A stretch of DNA of 64,000 bases, taken from positions 186,001 through 250,000 of the forward strand of contig JAKZZE010000008.1 in NCBI GenBank assembly GCA_024220505.1. Direction: 5' to 3'. Shown in pieces: positions 1-8,996 of the stretch. Under the pieces are notes generated by a model, which worked only from the letters and a program-made list of their open reading frames with translations, searched no databases and was not told the DNA's origin. A program made the translations under genes and the position numbers. This DNA comes from Rhizopus arrhizus (lineage: Eukaryota > Mucoromycota > Mucoromycetes > Mucorales > Rhizopodaceae). Positions within the stretch are counted from its first letter, which is position 1; each line of letters begins with the position of its first letter.

Positions 1-434
1 GACTGGCTATGTGGGTCACCACATAGACTATGTCTTGAACTTGCTTCCTGTCTCTGCTTCTGCTCGGTGTCCGCCTTTCTGGTCCGCTCTATGTCAGATC
101 CTCTGTCACTTTGACAAGATCTGTCATCCTGACATCGAGTACCACTCATCATCTGCTCCAGGTCAAGCCTGGATTGACAAGTCCTCTGCTGCTGCTGATC
201 CATAATGACAAGCGCTCTGATCCACCCTCTGGCTTCTACCTCCCACTGCCAAACCATTTTAGTGCACGATGCGGAGGAGACCATGGTGTTGACGAGTTGC
301 TCAGTAGTTAGCGTCTCCATTGGCCTTTTCTCTTTCCTCTTTTTCGCTCTTGTGTGCTCTGCGAGTGTTTTTTGATTCTTGTCTCTTCTTTTTTGTTTCT
401 TGAGTATGACTATCATGATATTTATCGCTTGTCA
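1..434 (+). mobile_element. 3' end of a LINE copy (copy 0), cut by window edge
   Basis: The first about 41 bases match, base for base, positions 5025-5065 inside ORF2 of the LINE copy downstream, so this is the tail of an earlier copy of the same non-LTR family in the same orientation. It holds the last ORF2 codons and roughly 230 bases of 3' untranslated sequence, and then runs into the 5' untranslated region of the next copy near position 435. No poly(A) tract separates the two copies. The boundary is set only by where similarity to the third copy's leader (from 6713) begins, so it is approximate. Confidence 0.75.
2..205 (+). CDS. LINE ORF2 C-terminal end (partial)
   Basis: The frame starting at base 2 continues the ORF2 frame of the downstream copy (shared residues TGYVGHHIDYVLNL) and runs a further 50 or so residues to a stop at 203-205. 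It shows the C-terminal tail that the copy at 1665-5072 has lost. The tail is Ser/Ala/Cys-rich with no catalytic motif. A second open frame runs on to 311, so a frameshift near position 180 that truncated the true tail cannot be excluded. The start lies outside the window. Confidence 0.6.
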   Translation, partial: TGYVGHHIDYVLNLLPVSASARCPPFWSALCQILCHFDKICHPDIEYHSSSAPGQAWIDKSSAAADP

Positions 435-678
435 ATATACTCCTAATATATATTAATAAAAATTTTCGTCTAAACCAAGAAGCCTTTTTCTTTCGCTTTT
501 TGTTCAAAAGGTAAATTTGTCTCTTTTTTGGAAAGCCGATATCTCTGTCAAATCTATCCATCCATCAACAATTTTTACATCAATCGACTCCTTTTGATCT
601 ATACTTTTATTTGGTTCAACTCTTATTCTGATATCTTTGCTACTTGTTGTTTAATCGTCGTTGAAAGTTTGCATCCAA

Positions 679-1665
679 ATGTCTTCAACAAGAAATACTA
701 GAGGATCCAAAATCCTGAATGCCGCCGCCGGACCCAATTCGTCCGACCCCGAAGTCACAGTTCAAAGCCTCAGTCACGCACTTCAAGCTGTCACTGCTCG
801 TCTCTCTGCTCTTGAACAGCTCAAGCTGGAGCTTGAAACTTTGCGAGGTGAGAATGCTCGCCTTGCCGAAACCACCCAATCTCAAGCCAATGAGATTGCT
901 TCTTTGCGGGCCCAACTGGCCGCACAATCTGCCGGGGTCCCTACAAGCACCCCAAGTTCAACTGCCGCCGTCTCTTCTCCTGCTGCTCCTACTGGTGCTA
1001 AAGCGTCCGTTCCTTCGCCCTCCTTGGGTACTGCTGCCTCTTCTTGGGCCACTGTTGTTTCTCGTTCTGCAAAGAACAAAATCCGTCGTCGTGCTGCCGC
1101 TGCTCGTGGTTTCCAGCCTGTGTCTGGTGAACAAGGCTTTGAGTATGTCTATATACCTCGCTCTCGTAGGATGACCTACACTGAAGCTCGTCGTCGTCTC
1201 TCTCGCCTTGGTGTGGATAGCTGGCGCATCTTAGATGTGTGCTATCCTGCTCACTCTGTTGTCGGTCTTCTTGTACATCTGCAGTACAAGCCTGCTCTTT
1301 TGTCCTTGCTTGAAAAAGCCGAGATCCCCACCTTGGATACCTTTGATCCGCTTGACCCTGCCAACCTGGCCGATCCCAAGTTTGACTCTGTTTCTGCTGA
1401 GGAGCGTAGCCATGCCATCTCGCTCATCAATGACGACCGCTCTCGCAAGGCTTTAGAGCGCTTGCGCTATCCTGTTGCTGTCTCTGTCTCCCGTTACTTG
1501 TTGGCGCAAGCCCTTGTCTCTGATGAGACAGTATCTGAAGTTCTGTCTGCTAAGGAAGATAGACCCAAGACTACCCGCCATTACGATGATATGGCCGAAG
1601 ACATGGCTCTTGATGACTATGAGCATCACCGTCCTGCCTCTCGCTCTAGCTTTGGATCATTATAA
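679..1665 (+). CDS. LINE ORF1 protein with coiled coil
   Basis: The protein has 328 residues if the first ATG (679) is used; the frame is open further upstream to 661 but without an ATG. Near residues 25-75 a regular heptad-like stretch rich in Leu, Glu and Ala predicts a coiled coil, as expected for an ORF1 chaperone that trimerises and coats the element RNA. A Ser/Thr/Pro/Ala-rich linker follows, then a basic patch (KNKIRRRAAAARG) suited to RNA binding, and a C-terminal half that could be an RRM-like fold, though I cannot confirm this. No CCHC zinc knuckle is visible. The stop TAA at 1663-1665 overlaps the ATG of ORF2 by one base. A truncated sister ORF1 lies at 6944-7303. Confidence 0.85.
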   Translation: MSSTRNTRGSKILNAAAGPNSSDPEVTVQSLSHALQAVTARLSALEQLKLELETLRGENARLAETTQSQANEIASLRAQLAAQSAGVPTSTPSSTAAVSSPAAPTGAKASVPSPSLGTAASSWATVVSRSAKNKIRRRAAAARGFQPVSGEQGFEYVYIPRSRRMTYTEARRRLSRLGVDSWRILDVCYPAHSVVGLLVHLQYKPALLSLLEKAEIPTLDTFDPLDPANLADPKFDSVSAEERSHAISLINDDRSRKALERLRYPVAVSVSRYLLAQALVSDETVSEVLSAKEDRPKTTRHYDDMAEDMALDDYEHHRPASRSSFGSL

Positions 1666-1667
1666 TG
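1663..1667 (+). promoter_or_regulatory. TAATG stop/start overlap between LINE ORF1 and ORF2
   Basis: The ORF1 stop TAA and ORF2 start ATG share one adenine, and a second in-frame ATG follows at 1668. Some non-LTR elements of insects use such overlaps for termination-reinitiation of ORF2. That this fungal element does so is inference from the arrangement alone. Confidence 0.6.
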
Positions 1668-4600
1668 ATGAGTAGTAATACTTGTCGTTATAATGCATCC
1701 TCGGTCTCTACATCTGGTATGGTTCCAGATCTGTCAACTCCTTCCTCTCCTTTGGTGTCCTCTGGTTCTCATGGCTCCCATGGTCCTTCATCGTCCTCTT
1801 CATCATCTTCTATTCCGCTCACCATCGGCTTGTGGAATGCCAATGGGCTTCAAGAATCCACAGCCGAGGATCTCCTCCGTCACTGCCAGTCGTTCTCATT
1901 GGTCTTCATCACCGAAACCTGGTTGCTTCCGCCTCACAGGATCCGTACCTCTTGGACCCAGTTCAACTTGTATGGCTCTCCTGTGATCAACAGCTATCGT
2001 GGCTCTCAAGGTGTCTCTGCTCTGGTGTCTCCTCGGTGTCCGATGGCTGTGGTACAGTTCCCGGTTCATACCAAGTATGCTCTGGGTCTGCGGTTGGGTC
2101 GCTCCTTGCGTCTCATCTGCCTGTATTTGCCCCCTTCCTTGTCCAACGACGAGGTCTCTTCTGTGTTGGTTTCGTTGCCCTTGACAGATGATACGATCAT
2201 CTGTGGTGATCTGAACGCGCGTCTTGGTGCACTAACGGGTGATTCCGTTGCCAATACTCGAGGTTCGGTGCTGCTTCGCTGGTGTGAAGAACATGGTCTC
2301 TCTGTTCTGAACTCGACTCTCGCTTCTGGAGTGCCTACTTTCTTGTCCTTTCGTGGTGGTCAAGTCAAGCAAAGTATGATCGACTACTTCTTGACCAACA
2401 TGACCTCTGTCCTTCGGTCCCTTCGGATGCAAGTCTACAGTGATCTCTCTCTTGGCTCTGACCACAAACTGTTGTCCTTGTCCTTTGACTATGCAGTCCC
2501 TGATGGTTATCCATCGCAGCCCGTTCTCTCTTCTTCTTCTTCTTCTGCCCGTCGGCTATGGAACCTCTCTCGGTTGAAGGAACCCGATGTCTGTAGTCTG
2601 TACGTGGCCACATTCCAGCCCTTGGTCTCTCCATTGGTTGATCAGCTCAAAGCTCTGAAGTCAAGTCCTCCTTCTGCTGCTCCGCCTATAGACGCTCTCA
2701 ATGACACTCTGAATGAGGCGATCTATAGTGCACTCGACAAGTCGGTTGGCTCTCGCTCTTCCCGACCTTCCCAATGGAAGCCATTCTGGAATGCGCACTT
2801 GCAAGAACTCGCCGATGTTCGTGAACACCATTACCGCAAGTGGCGTCGAGCCATTGGCATCGACAAGGCCTTGTGGTGGGATCGACATCAGGTTGCTCAA
2901 GCCCGGTTCCGCTCTGCTCTCAAGTCTGCTAAGCGTCTCTCTTGGCGTGCTTTCTGTGACTCTCTGGCCCGTGGCGAACTTGCTCGTGCGATGTCGAAGG
3001 TGAAGGTGATTCGGAACCGACGACGTCAACAGGTTGGGTTTACTCATCCTGACGGCCCCGCTGCAGGTGCGAACGCGATGCGTCAACACCTTGCCTCGGT
3101 CTACTCTCGTGACGGTCTTCCGTCAAGGCGTCCTGACCCTCTGCCCTCTGTCTCTGGTATGGTGCCTTTTGACCTCGATAGTCAAGACCCTTGTATGCCC
3201 TTGTTCACTGCTGACAGTATGGGTTCACTGATGCGACGTCTCCCTCTGCGTAAAGCTCCTGGTCCTGACCACTTGCGTACGGAGATGCTCCTCCCCATCA
3301 AGTCTGTTCTGGCCTCACTGCTCTCTTTGCTCTTCAGTATCTGCTACCAGTGGTCGTATACCCCTTCTCTCTGGCGTCAAGCACAGGTGGTCCCCATCCA
3401 CAAAAAGGGTGATCCTACCTCGCCAGGGAACTATCGTCCAATCTCCTTGACCTCCATCGTCCGCAAGCTCTTTGAGATGTGTCTCTTTCCCTCTGTTGAA
3501 GATGTCTCTCCTCCACTCGATGTAGTCCAAGGTGGTTTCCGTCACCAGCGTAGTGCATTGGATCAAGCTTTGTGTCTTCATGATCTGATGCACGCTTACC
3601 GACGCCGACACAATCATTATCCTGTGGTCGCTTTCTTAGACATCAAGTCATCCTATGATACAGTCGATCGTCGTATCATATGGCAATCGATGCTCGCCTC
3701 TTCTGCTCCTCTGTCCTTGGTGTCCTTGTTGGCCAACATGTTTGATGATGTCTCGGTGTCTGTGTTGTTGCAGAACAATGTCTCTGATCCGTTTGTGCCG
3801 AGTACAGGTGTCCTTCAGGGCTCTGTCTTGAGTCCTCACCTGTACTCGATCTATGTCAACACATTGCCAGCTCTGCTTCGTTCTGCTGCTTCTGCAACAA
3901 CCACCTCGGTGCTCTCAGTATCTCCTTCTGGTCCTCCTGGTCCTGGTGCTCTGGTCGCTGATGGTCTTCCCTTTGGTCCTTTGGTTGGTTCTGCTGCTTT
4001 GTCTTCCTCGTCTCCTACGCCCACACCCATCAACAGTCTGTTGTATGCGGATGATGTGGCGCTGGTTGGGTCTGCTAACGAAGTTCGGCATATGCTGGAC
4101 CTAGCGCAGATCCATTCTCTGACTCTTGGTTACAAGTGGAGTCCACCAAAGTGTGCTGTTCTCAATGCACCTACTGCTACATCAAGTCGCTTCGTGTCAA
4201 TGTCATTGTATGGTCAAGACCTCCCAACAACTGAAGAGTTTACATATCTTGGCGTCCCTTTCGATGGCAAAGGTATCTCTGTCTCTGCCATGATAAAACA
4301 TCGCTCTTCAAGTACCTTGGCGGCTATGGCTCAGCTTCACTCTATGGGTCTTAACCGTCAAGGCTTTACTCTGCTTCTCTCCTCTCGTCTCTTTGCTGCC
4401 TTCATCCGTCCTAAGCTCGAGTATGGCCTTGCTATTGCTCGACTTACAAGAAAGGACGGTGAAGAGCTCAACCGTGCTCAAGACCGGTGTCTACGAATGC
4501 TTGTCGGTGGTCACCGAACTGCCTCGACTGTGGTGCTTCGGCACATTACCAACTTGCCGTCGATGACCTTTAGGGCTGATACCTTGGTTCTGAAGTTCTG

Positions 4601-5072
4601 TCTTCGATTCAATGGCCTTCCCGATGATTGTCTTCTGTCTCTGCTGTCCTCTTCTGTTTCGTCGTCATTGCTGACACAGCTCCGTAAGCGGAAAATCGTT
4701 CTCGACTACCCTTCAGATGCTCCTTTTTCGTCCTCTCGTCTTGCTTCTTGGTTGCGAAGGTATCGTCAAGACCAGTTTCATAGCTTCTTACAGTCCACCT
4801 CTCAGGTTCTGATCCGCGCTTGTCGTCCTGTTCTCCGGGTGGATCCCATCCTCTACTTGCCTGCCTCCCGTGCTGACCGGTCTCGTCTTATTAGATGGCG
4901 CATGGGTTGGATCCCAGGCAAGCCTGCTCCCTGTACCTGTGGTCTTGGCGATACTTCTCGCTCGCATCTCATGGTCTGTACCTTGGTCCCTTCTGCTCTC
5001 TGGTGCTGCCTGCCTGTTCCACCGACTGGCTATGTGGGTCACCACATAGACTATGTCTTGAACTTACACTAG
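1665..5072 (+). CDS. LINE ORF2: endonuclease and reverse transcriptase
   Basis: The 1135-residue polyprotein nicks target DNA and copies the element RNA. The N-terminal apurinic/apyrimidinic-type endonuclease (about 50-290) shows WNANGL, the catalytic Glu in ITETW, GDLNAR, a SMIDYF segment and the GSDHKLL terminal His motif. Reverse transcriptase (about 520-850) shows KAPGPDHL, GNYRPISLTS, FLDIKSSYDTVDR with the first catalytic Asp, GVLQGSVLSPHLYS and YADD near residue 794. A C-terminal Cys/His cluster (CTCG ... HLMVC) near residue 1095 is typical of LINE tails. The frame is undamaged, but its last codons and stop (5070-5072) come from the inverted repeat of the mariner element, so about 50 C-terminal residues seen in copy 0 are missing. 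Activity of this copy is therefore doubtful. Confidence 0.93.
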   Translation: MMSSNTCRYNASSVSTSGMVPDLSTPSSPLVSSGSHGSHGPSSSSSSSSIPLTIGLWNANGLQESTAEDLLRHCQSFSLVFITETWLLPPHRIRTSWTQFNLYGSPVINSYRGSQGVSALVSPRCPMAVVQFPVHTKYALGLRLGRSLRLICLYLPPSLSNDEVSSVLVSLPLTDDTIICGDLNARLGALTGDSVANTRGSVLLRWCEEHGLSVLNSTLASGVPTFLSFRGGQVKQSMIDYFLTNMTSVLRSLRMQVYSDLSLGSDHKLLSLSFDYAVPDGYPSQPVLSSSSSSARRLWNLSRLKEPDVCSLYVATFQPLVSPLVDQLKALKSSPPSAAPPIDALNDTLNEAIYSALDKSVGSRSSRPSQWKPFWNAHLQELADVREHHYRKWRRAIGIDKALWWDRHQVAQARFRSALKSAKRLSWRAFCDSLARGELARAMSKVKVIRNRRRQQVGFTHPDGPAAGANAMRQHLASVYSRDGLPSRRPDPLPSVSGMVPFDLDSQDPCMPLFTADSMGSLMRRLPLRKAPGPDHLRTEMLLPIKSVLASLLSLLFSICYQWSYTPSLWRQAQVVPIHKKGDPTSPGNYRPISLTSIVRKLFEMCLFPSVEDVSPPLDVVQGGFRHQRSALDQALCLHDLMHAYRRRHNHYPVVAFLDIKSSYDTVDRRIIWQSMLASSAPLSLVSLLANMFDDVSVSVLLQNNVSDPFVPSTGVLQGSVLSPHLYSIYVNTLPALLRSAASATTTSVLSVSPSGPPGPGALVADGLPFGPLVGSAALSSSSPTPTPINSLLYADDVALVGSANEVRHMLDLAQIHSLTLGYKWSPPKCAVLNAPTATSSRFVSMSLYGQDLPTTEEFTYLGVPFDGKGISVSAMIKHRSSSTLAAMAQLHSMGLNRQGFTLLLSSRLFAAFIRPKLEYGLAIARLTRKDGEELNRAQDRCLRMLVGGHRTASTVVLRHITNLPSMTFRADTLVLKFCLRFNGLPDDCLLSLLSSSVSSSLLTQLRKRKIVLDYPSDAPFSSSRLASWLRRYRQDQFHSFLQSTSQVLIRACRPVLRVDPILYLPASRADRSRLIRWRMGWIPGKPAPCTCGLGDTSRSHLMVCTLVPSALWCCLPVPPTGYVGHHIDYVLNLH

Positions 5073-5093
5073 GTGAAAAAATAGGGACAACCT
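5067..5093 (+). repeat. left terminal inverted repeat of the Tc1/mariner element
   Basis: 27 bases identical to the reverse complement of 6686-6712. Confidence 0.95.
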
Positions 5094-5463
5094 TTTCAAA
5101 AATTTCATTTCCTGCAGCATATAGCATTAAGGGAAGGTCGCCTCATGATGCTAGCAATATGTTAAAGCGAGGCTAATGTGTAAAGTATTTCATCAAAATA
5201 TGATGAGCCAATTATGGAAAATGAGGGAGTAATGCGTATATAATTGGTCGAATTTTAGATACTCCACAGCTCAGTTTTAGACCATATTTCGTACTCTTCT
5301 AGTTTGACCTGGAATGTCAGTTACAATTAAAATGCAAACCAATTGTAATTTTAGCTATGCACATTCCTATAATTAATAATATAAAATGGGTGCTGTTTTC
5401 CTTCATTCATACATTTTTTTTTTCATTAAATTCTTCTTACTTCCTGCGAAATTTCTCTTACTT

Positions 5464-6486
5464 ATGCCTCGCGCTTTACCTCAAGACACGCAAGACAGCA
5501 TCAAGTCTGTACTGGTGAGCGATAGAATCCCAAAGGATATTGCTGGTGAATTTGGTATCCATCCCAAGACAGTTAGGAGATATAGAAACAAGCTATTTGG
5601 GCCAATGGTGCCCGCAACACGTGGTAGGCATGCACTTGTGTCATCTGCTACGAAGGAATATATCAAGGTATTACTGATCAAAGGAGCCCTAAAGACAGCC
5701 AAGGATGTACATCGGATGCTCATACAACTTGGGTATTCTATGTCTTACCGTTCAGCAATAAACGTCCTTGTATCAATGGGTTTTCATGCTAGGCGTATAA
5801 AGAAGCAGCCTCTTTTAACTAATAACCACCGCAAGCAGAGGTTAGCATGGGCAAAGAAGTATCAAAATTGGTCTATACAATAGTGGCATCAAGTAGTGTT
5901 CTCCGATAAAACGAAGATCAACATTTGGGGATCTGATGGCTGCAGATACTATTGGACCCAGCCTGGTGATGTCCTTCGTCCACACCACATAGATCTTTCA
6001 GTGAAGCATGGTGGCGGCAAATTGATCATGTGGGGATGTATTACCAGTGAGGGATCAGGATATGCGTGCCAGGCATACAATGGTACCATGGACTCCTTGG
6101 TGTACCAGCATATTCTTGGAACAACTTACATGAAAACGCTGAAGTACTGTGGTATGAACAAGCGCACCATTTACCTTTAACAAGATAACGACCCAAAGCA
6201 CATGTCGAAATCAACAATGTCATGGCTCCAACAAAACAAGGTCCAGTACAGTAACGATTGTCCACCTAACAGTCCGGATCTGAATCCTATAGAGCTTGTG
6301 TGGCACTTGCTGAAACTTAGGTTAAGACTTTATGAACGAGAGGCCAGAAACATCGACGAGCTATGGGAACGAGTGGACTCTGAATGGAACAAGCTAGATA
6401 AAGATGTTTGTAGAAGTTGCATTGACAGCATGCCTGATCGCATAGCTGCGGTACTCAAATCAAAAGGGAGATTTACTCGTTATTAA
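5464..6486 (+). pseudogene. Tc1/mariner transposase, two in-frame stops
   Basis: One reading frame covers a whole Tc1-type transposase of about 340 codons from the ATG at 5464. It is broken by TAG at 5881-5883 and TAA at 6178-6180, with no frameshift. The N-terminal part has paired-type helix-turn-helix features (FGIHPKTVRRYRNK). The catalytic core is recognisable: first Asp in VFSDKTK, second Asp in QDNDPKH, Glu in SPDLNPIE. I count 35 residues between the second Asp and the Glu (DD35E). The second stop replaces what is Gln in the related transposase at 8997-10028, consistent with a C-to-T transition. The frame is open upstream to 5386, but the hydrophobic extension there is unlike transposases. 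Confidence 0.9.
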
Positions 6487-6685
6487 ATAAATACTACCCA
6501 TTTTATAATATAACGATTATAAAATTATTGCAACAATTTTCTCTTTTCTTCCGCCATATGTTATCCTGATTAGTTTTATATGCGGGAAACGTAATACTCA
6601 CTACCTAAGGTTACGCTCTATAGGCATGACTTGGATGTCGTACGGAGTGGAGGAGAAAAAAAAAAGTAAAAAATTATTTTAGGGT

Positions 6686-6712
6686 AGGTTGTCCCTATTT
6701 TTTCACCTAGTG
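6686..6712 (-). repeat. right terminal inverted repeat of the Tc1/mariner element
   Basis: 27 bases identical to the reverse complement of 5067-5093; followed by the TA target duplication. Confidence 0.95.
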
Positions 6713-7303
6713 TATATTAATAAAAATCTTCGTCTAAACCAAGAAGCCACTTTTCTTTCGCTTTTGGTTAAAAAGGTAAACTTGACTCTTTTTTGGAAAG
6801 CCGATATCTGTGTCAAACCCATCCATCCATCTACAATTTTTACATCAATCGACGCCTTTTGGTCTATACTTTTATTTGGTTCAACTCTTATTCTACTATC
6901 TTTTATACTTGTTGCTTAATCGTTGCTCAAAGTTTGCATCCAAATGTCTTTAACAAGAAATACAAGAGGATCCAAAATCCTGAATGCCGCCGCCGGACCT
7001 AATTCGCCGGGTCTGGAAGTCACTGTCCAGAACCTCAGTCACGCCCTTCAAGCTGTCACTGCTCGTCTCTCTGCTCTAGAACTCAAGCTAGAGCTTGAAA
7101 ATTTACGTGGTGAGAATGCTCGCCTTGCCGAAGCAAACCAGTCTCAGGCCAATGAGATCGCTTCTTTGCGTGCCCAACTGGCCGCACAATCTGCCGGGTT
7201 CCCTACAAGCACCCCTAATTCAAGTACCGCTGTTTCTTCTGCTGCCGCTCCTAATGGTGCTAAAGAGTCCGATCCTTCGCCCTCCTTGGGTACTGGCGGC
7301 TAA
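6713..7303 (+). mobile_element. LINE copy B, leader plus truncated ORF1
   Basis: About 230 bases of leader (6713-6943) and 360 bases of ORF1 match copy A with scattered differences. Similarity stops within the sequence for SLGTG near 7295, after which the DNA is AT-rich and unrelated. A 3' truncation is unusual for LINEs, which normally lose 5' ends, so copy B was probably cut by a later deletion or recombination. Confidence 0.88.
6944..7303 (+). pseudogene. truncated LINE ORF1
   Basis: The frame begins at the same ATG as the intact ORF1 at 679 and keeps the coiled-coil segment, then stops at 7301-7303 after about 119 codons in unrelated sequence. It lacks the basic patch and C-terminal half of the intact protein. 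Compared with copy A it differs by substitutions and loss of one codon in the coiled coil (ALELKLELE against ALEQLKLELE). No function is expected. Confidence 0.85.
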
Positions 7304-7669
7304 TTTGAATTGTCTTAATTTTTTTAGATTTACTGTCTTTGAGTTTCAAATAAATATATAATTACCATTTATTAATAAAAAGACGATTATTATAGCAACT
7401 AATTAAATATAAAAAGTATTATATTCTTTTTGCTCTATTTGTAAATATAATTGGACAGATTGTGTTACACAATCATAATTGCTTTAATAAATAAAAATAT
7501 TCTTGTATTTTGATTGCTTGTCGTTCCAAAACTAATCCCAGTTGACTCCACTCCGGCCTCCAATGTGATACATGCTCTCCGAGCCACGCTTTATTTTAAG
7601 GATATAATAATAATAAATTTTTTCCCTTTTTTCCTCATATCTTTCTAAGCCACGCAACGAGGAAAAACT
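7304..7669. other. AT-rich spacer, no gene seen
   Basis: No open frame or recognised repeat apart from short A/T runs. The sequence GCCACGC occurs twice (near 7583 and 7650), upstream of the short ORF at 7670, which I could not interpret. Confidence 0.5.
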
Positions 7670-7875
7670 ATGAATGATATCAACAACGACAATGCCTCAA
7701 GAACATACACTGAAGAAGAAATACTCGAACTGTTTCGACGTTTTAGAAAAGAAGAGAAACTTATCATTAACAGAAACAAAGAAGAACGCGCCTTACCAAT
7801 GGACATCGTTTCAACATTGGAAGACAATTCAAAACTCCAACTACAAGAGAGTTTTAAACGCTACAGAAAAGACCT
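7670..7875 (+). pseudogene. 5' part of an unknown ORF, interrupted by a solo LTR
   Basis: An ATG at 7670 opens a frame of about 68 codons rich in Glu, Arg and Lys (starts MNDINNDNASRTYTEEEI) that looks helical and is preceded by a pyrimidine-rich leader. The frame is cut at 7876 by the solo LTR; the last 18 codons of the apparent ORF are LTR sequence. Joining across the LTR and its target duplication leads to a stop within a few codons. It may be the N-terminal part of a retroelement Gag or of a lost host gene; I do not recognise the family. Confidence 0.4.
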
Positions 7876-8336
7876 TGTTTTAATCGCAAGATTAAATAAA
7901 AAATTAAACAAAAAAACAATAGCAGCAATATAAAATTAAAATCCTTCTTTATTGCAGATTTCTTTATATTGCGAAAAGGCCTCGCTTTATGGATAAAAAG
8001 TTGGCATCTATTTATATTCTTTGTGAGCGTAGATATAAAAGATATAGACTCGGTCACGATGTCGTGCTGAAGAACCAATGATTAAGCTAAAGCTTGTCGA
8101 TGTTCTAATATATGCATCTGAAATTGAACAGTAGAAATAATAACCAGCCAATTAACTTTGATCTAATTACTTTTGGGGTTGACAATTGATTAGACACCTT
8201 AGGATGACAGATACTGATCTTATTGTTCTAAATTTGGAAAAGTGTGGAATTGTTCAATCATAGTTTAATCTTTTTGTGTATCGTTATTTATTTTAATACA
8301 ACTGATATCATATAGAAAATAACTATGTTTACAACA
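7876..8336 (-). mobile_element. solo LTR, 461 bp, copy 1
   Basis: The sequence begins TGTTTTAATC, ends TTTACAACA (TG..CA borders) and is nearly identical over its full 461 bases to 18378-18838; the only difference I noticed is one base near 7987. Flanks are GACCT (7871-7875) and GATCT (8337-8341), a five-base target duplication with one mismatch. On the minus strand it has a TATA box-like TATAAATA (near 8011) followed by AATAAA (near 7950), fitting an LTR that transcribes leftward. No internal retroelement sequence adjoins it, so it is probably the product of LTR-LTR recombination. Confidence 0.88.
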
Positions 8337-8341
8337 GATCT

Positions 8342-8769
8342 TACGAAATATACCTGAAGTGTTTTAAGTATAAAAAAAATAGGATAAATGTGATATTTAG
8401 GGTTTATAATATAAAAAAGTACTAAGTCAATCAACAAATATAAAAATAAGTGAGACTCAAAGTAGATTGTCCTTTATTCAAGTTAAAAATATGAGGGTAT
8501 TTATACTTTTCTATCCACGGCTAAATAATAGTATTCACAGTATATGATTATTGATTATTAATCGATATTAGACGATGCGTTAATTATATGATTGGTATTG
8601 TTTAACATCTTTTATCAAGAAGTAATTATTAATCCTGATTCAGGAACTTGTTAGAATATTCTGGAGTGGATCGGGATATAATATTATTTGACGTGACATA
8701 ATACAATGTCCGATATTCCTAATTTGGATGATCATTGTTCGTAGTAATTTACAGTATTACTTTATTATA
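8342..8769. other. non-coding, possible old LTR relic
   Basis: AT-rich with no ORF. A segment near 8470-8500 has the order expected of a minus-oriented LTR (reverse complements of AATAAA and of a TATA box), but I find no second copy in the window. Confidence 0.3.
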
Positions 8770-8980
8770 CAGTGGGTGGACTAATTGTCCCAGTGTTTCG
8801 ACATTTTTTACTTTTGACACTGTAACTCGACCAATTCTTAGGCTATGTGGCTAGTTTTATGCTCATTAGAAAGGTCGCACGTCGTGCTACATAATATCAA
8901 AGAGCCGGTGTTCGGAGTTTACACAGTCTGAGTTAATCAGCAATAGAAAAAAAACACCGCACTGGGACAATTTTTCCGCT
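8770..8980 (+). repeat. left 211-bp terminal inverted repeat
   Basis: Pairs with 10231-10441 with only a few mismatches; contains the outer and the inverted inner copy of AATTGTCCCAGTG. Confidence 0.93.
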
Positions 8981-8996
8981 TGAACGTAAATTTTAT

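Larger units (their letters stand above)
435..5066 (+). mobile_element. LINE (non-LTR retrotransposon) copy A, 3' truncated
   Basis: This is a nearly complete two-ORF non-LTR retrotransposon. The leader (435-678) is closely similar to the leader of copy B at 6713-6943, which defines the 5' end. ORF1 carries a coiled coil; ORF2 carries an apurinic-type endonuclease and a reverse transcriptase. Copy A ends abruptly at 5064-5066, short of the C-terminal tail and 3' untranslated region still seen in copy 0. After removing the mariner element, copy A abuts the leader of copy B directly. GC content is visibly higher than in surrounding DNA. Confidence 0.9.
5067..6712 (+). mobile_element. Tc1/mariner DNA transposon (decayed transposase)
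   Basis: The 1646-bp element is bounded by perfect 27-bp inverted repeats (5067-5093 and 6686-6712, starting CACTAGGTG) and flanked on both sides by TA (5065-5066, 6713-6714), the standard Tc1/mariner target duplication. It separates the end of LINE copy A from the leader of copy B. The single transposase frame carries two nonsense codons, so the element is non-autonomous now, although its ends look intact and could still be mobilised by a related transposase. Confidence 0.93.

Noticed and set aside
5881..6180. Repeat-induced point mutation as cause of the two stops in the mariner transposase
   Set aside because: Only two nonsense changes; no general C-to-T bias was evident, and nearby LINE and mariner copies are intact.
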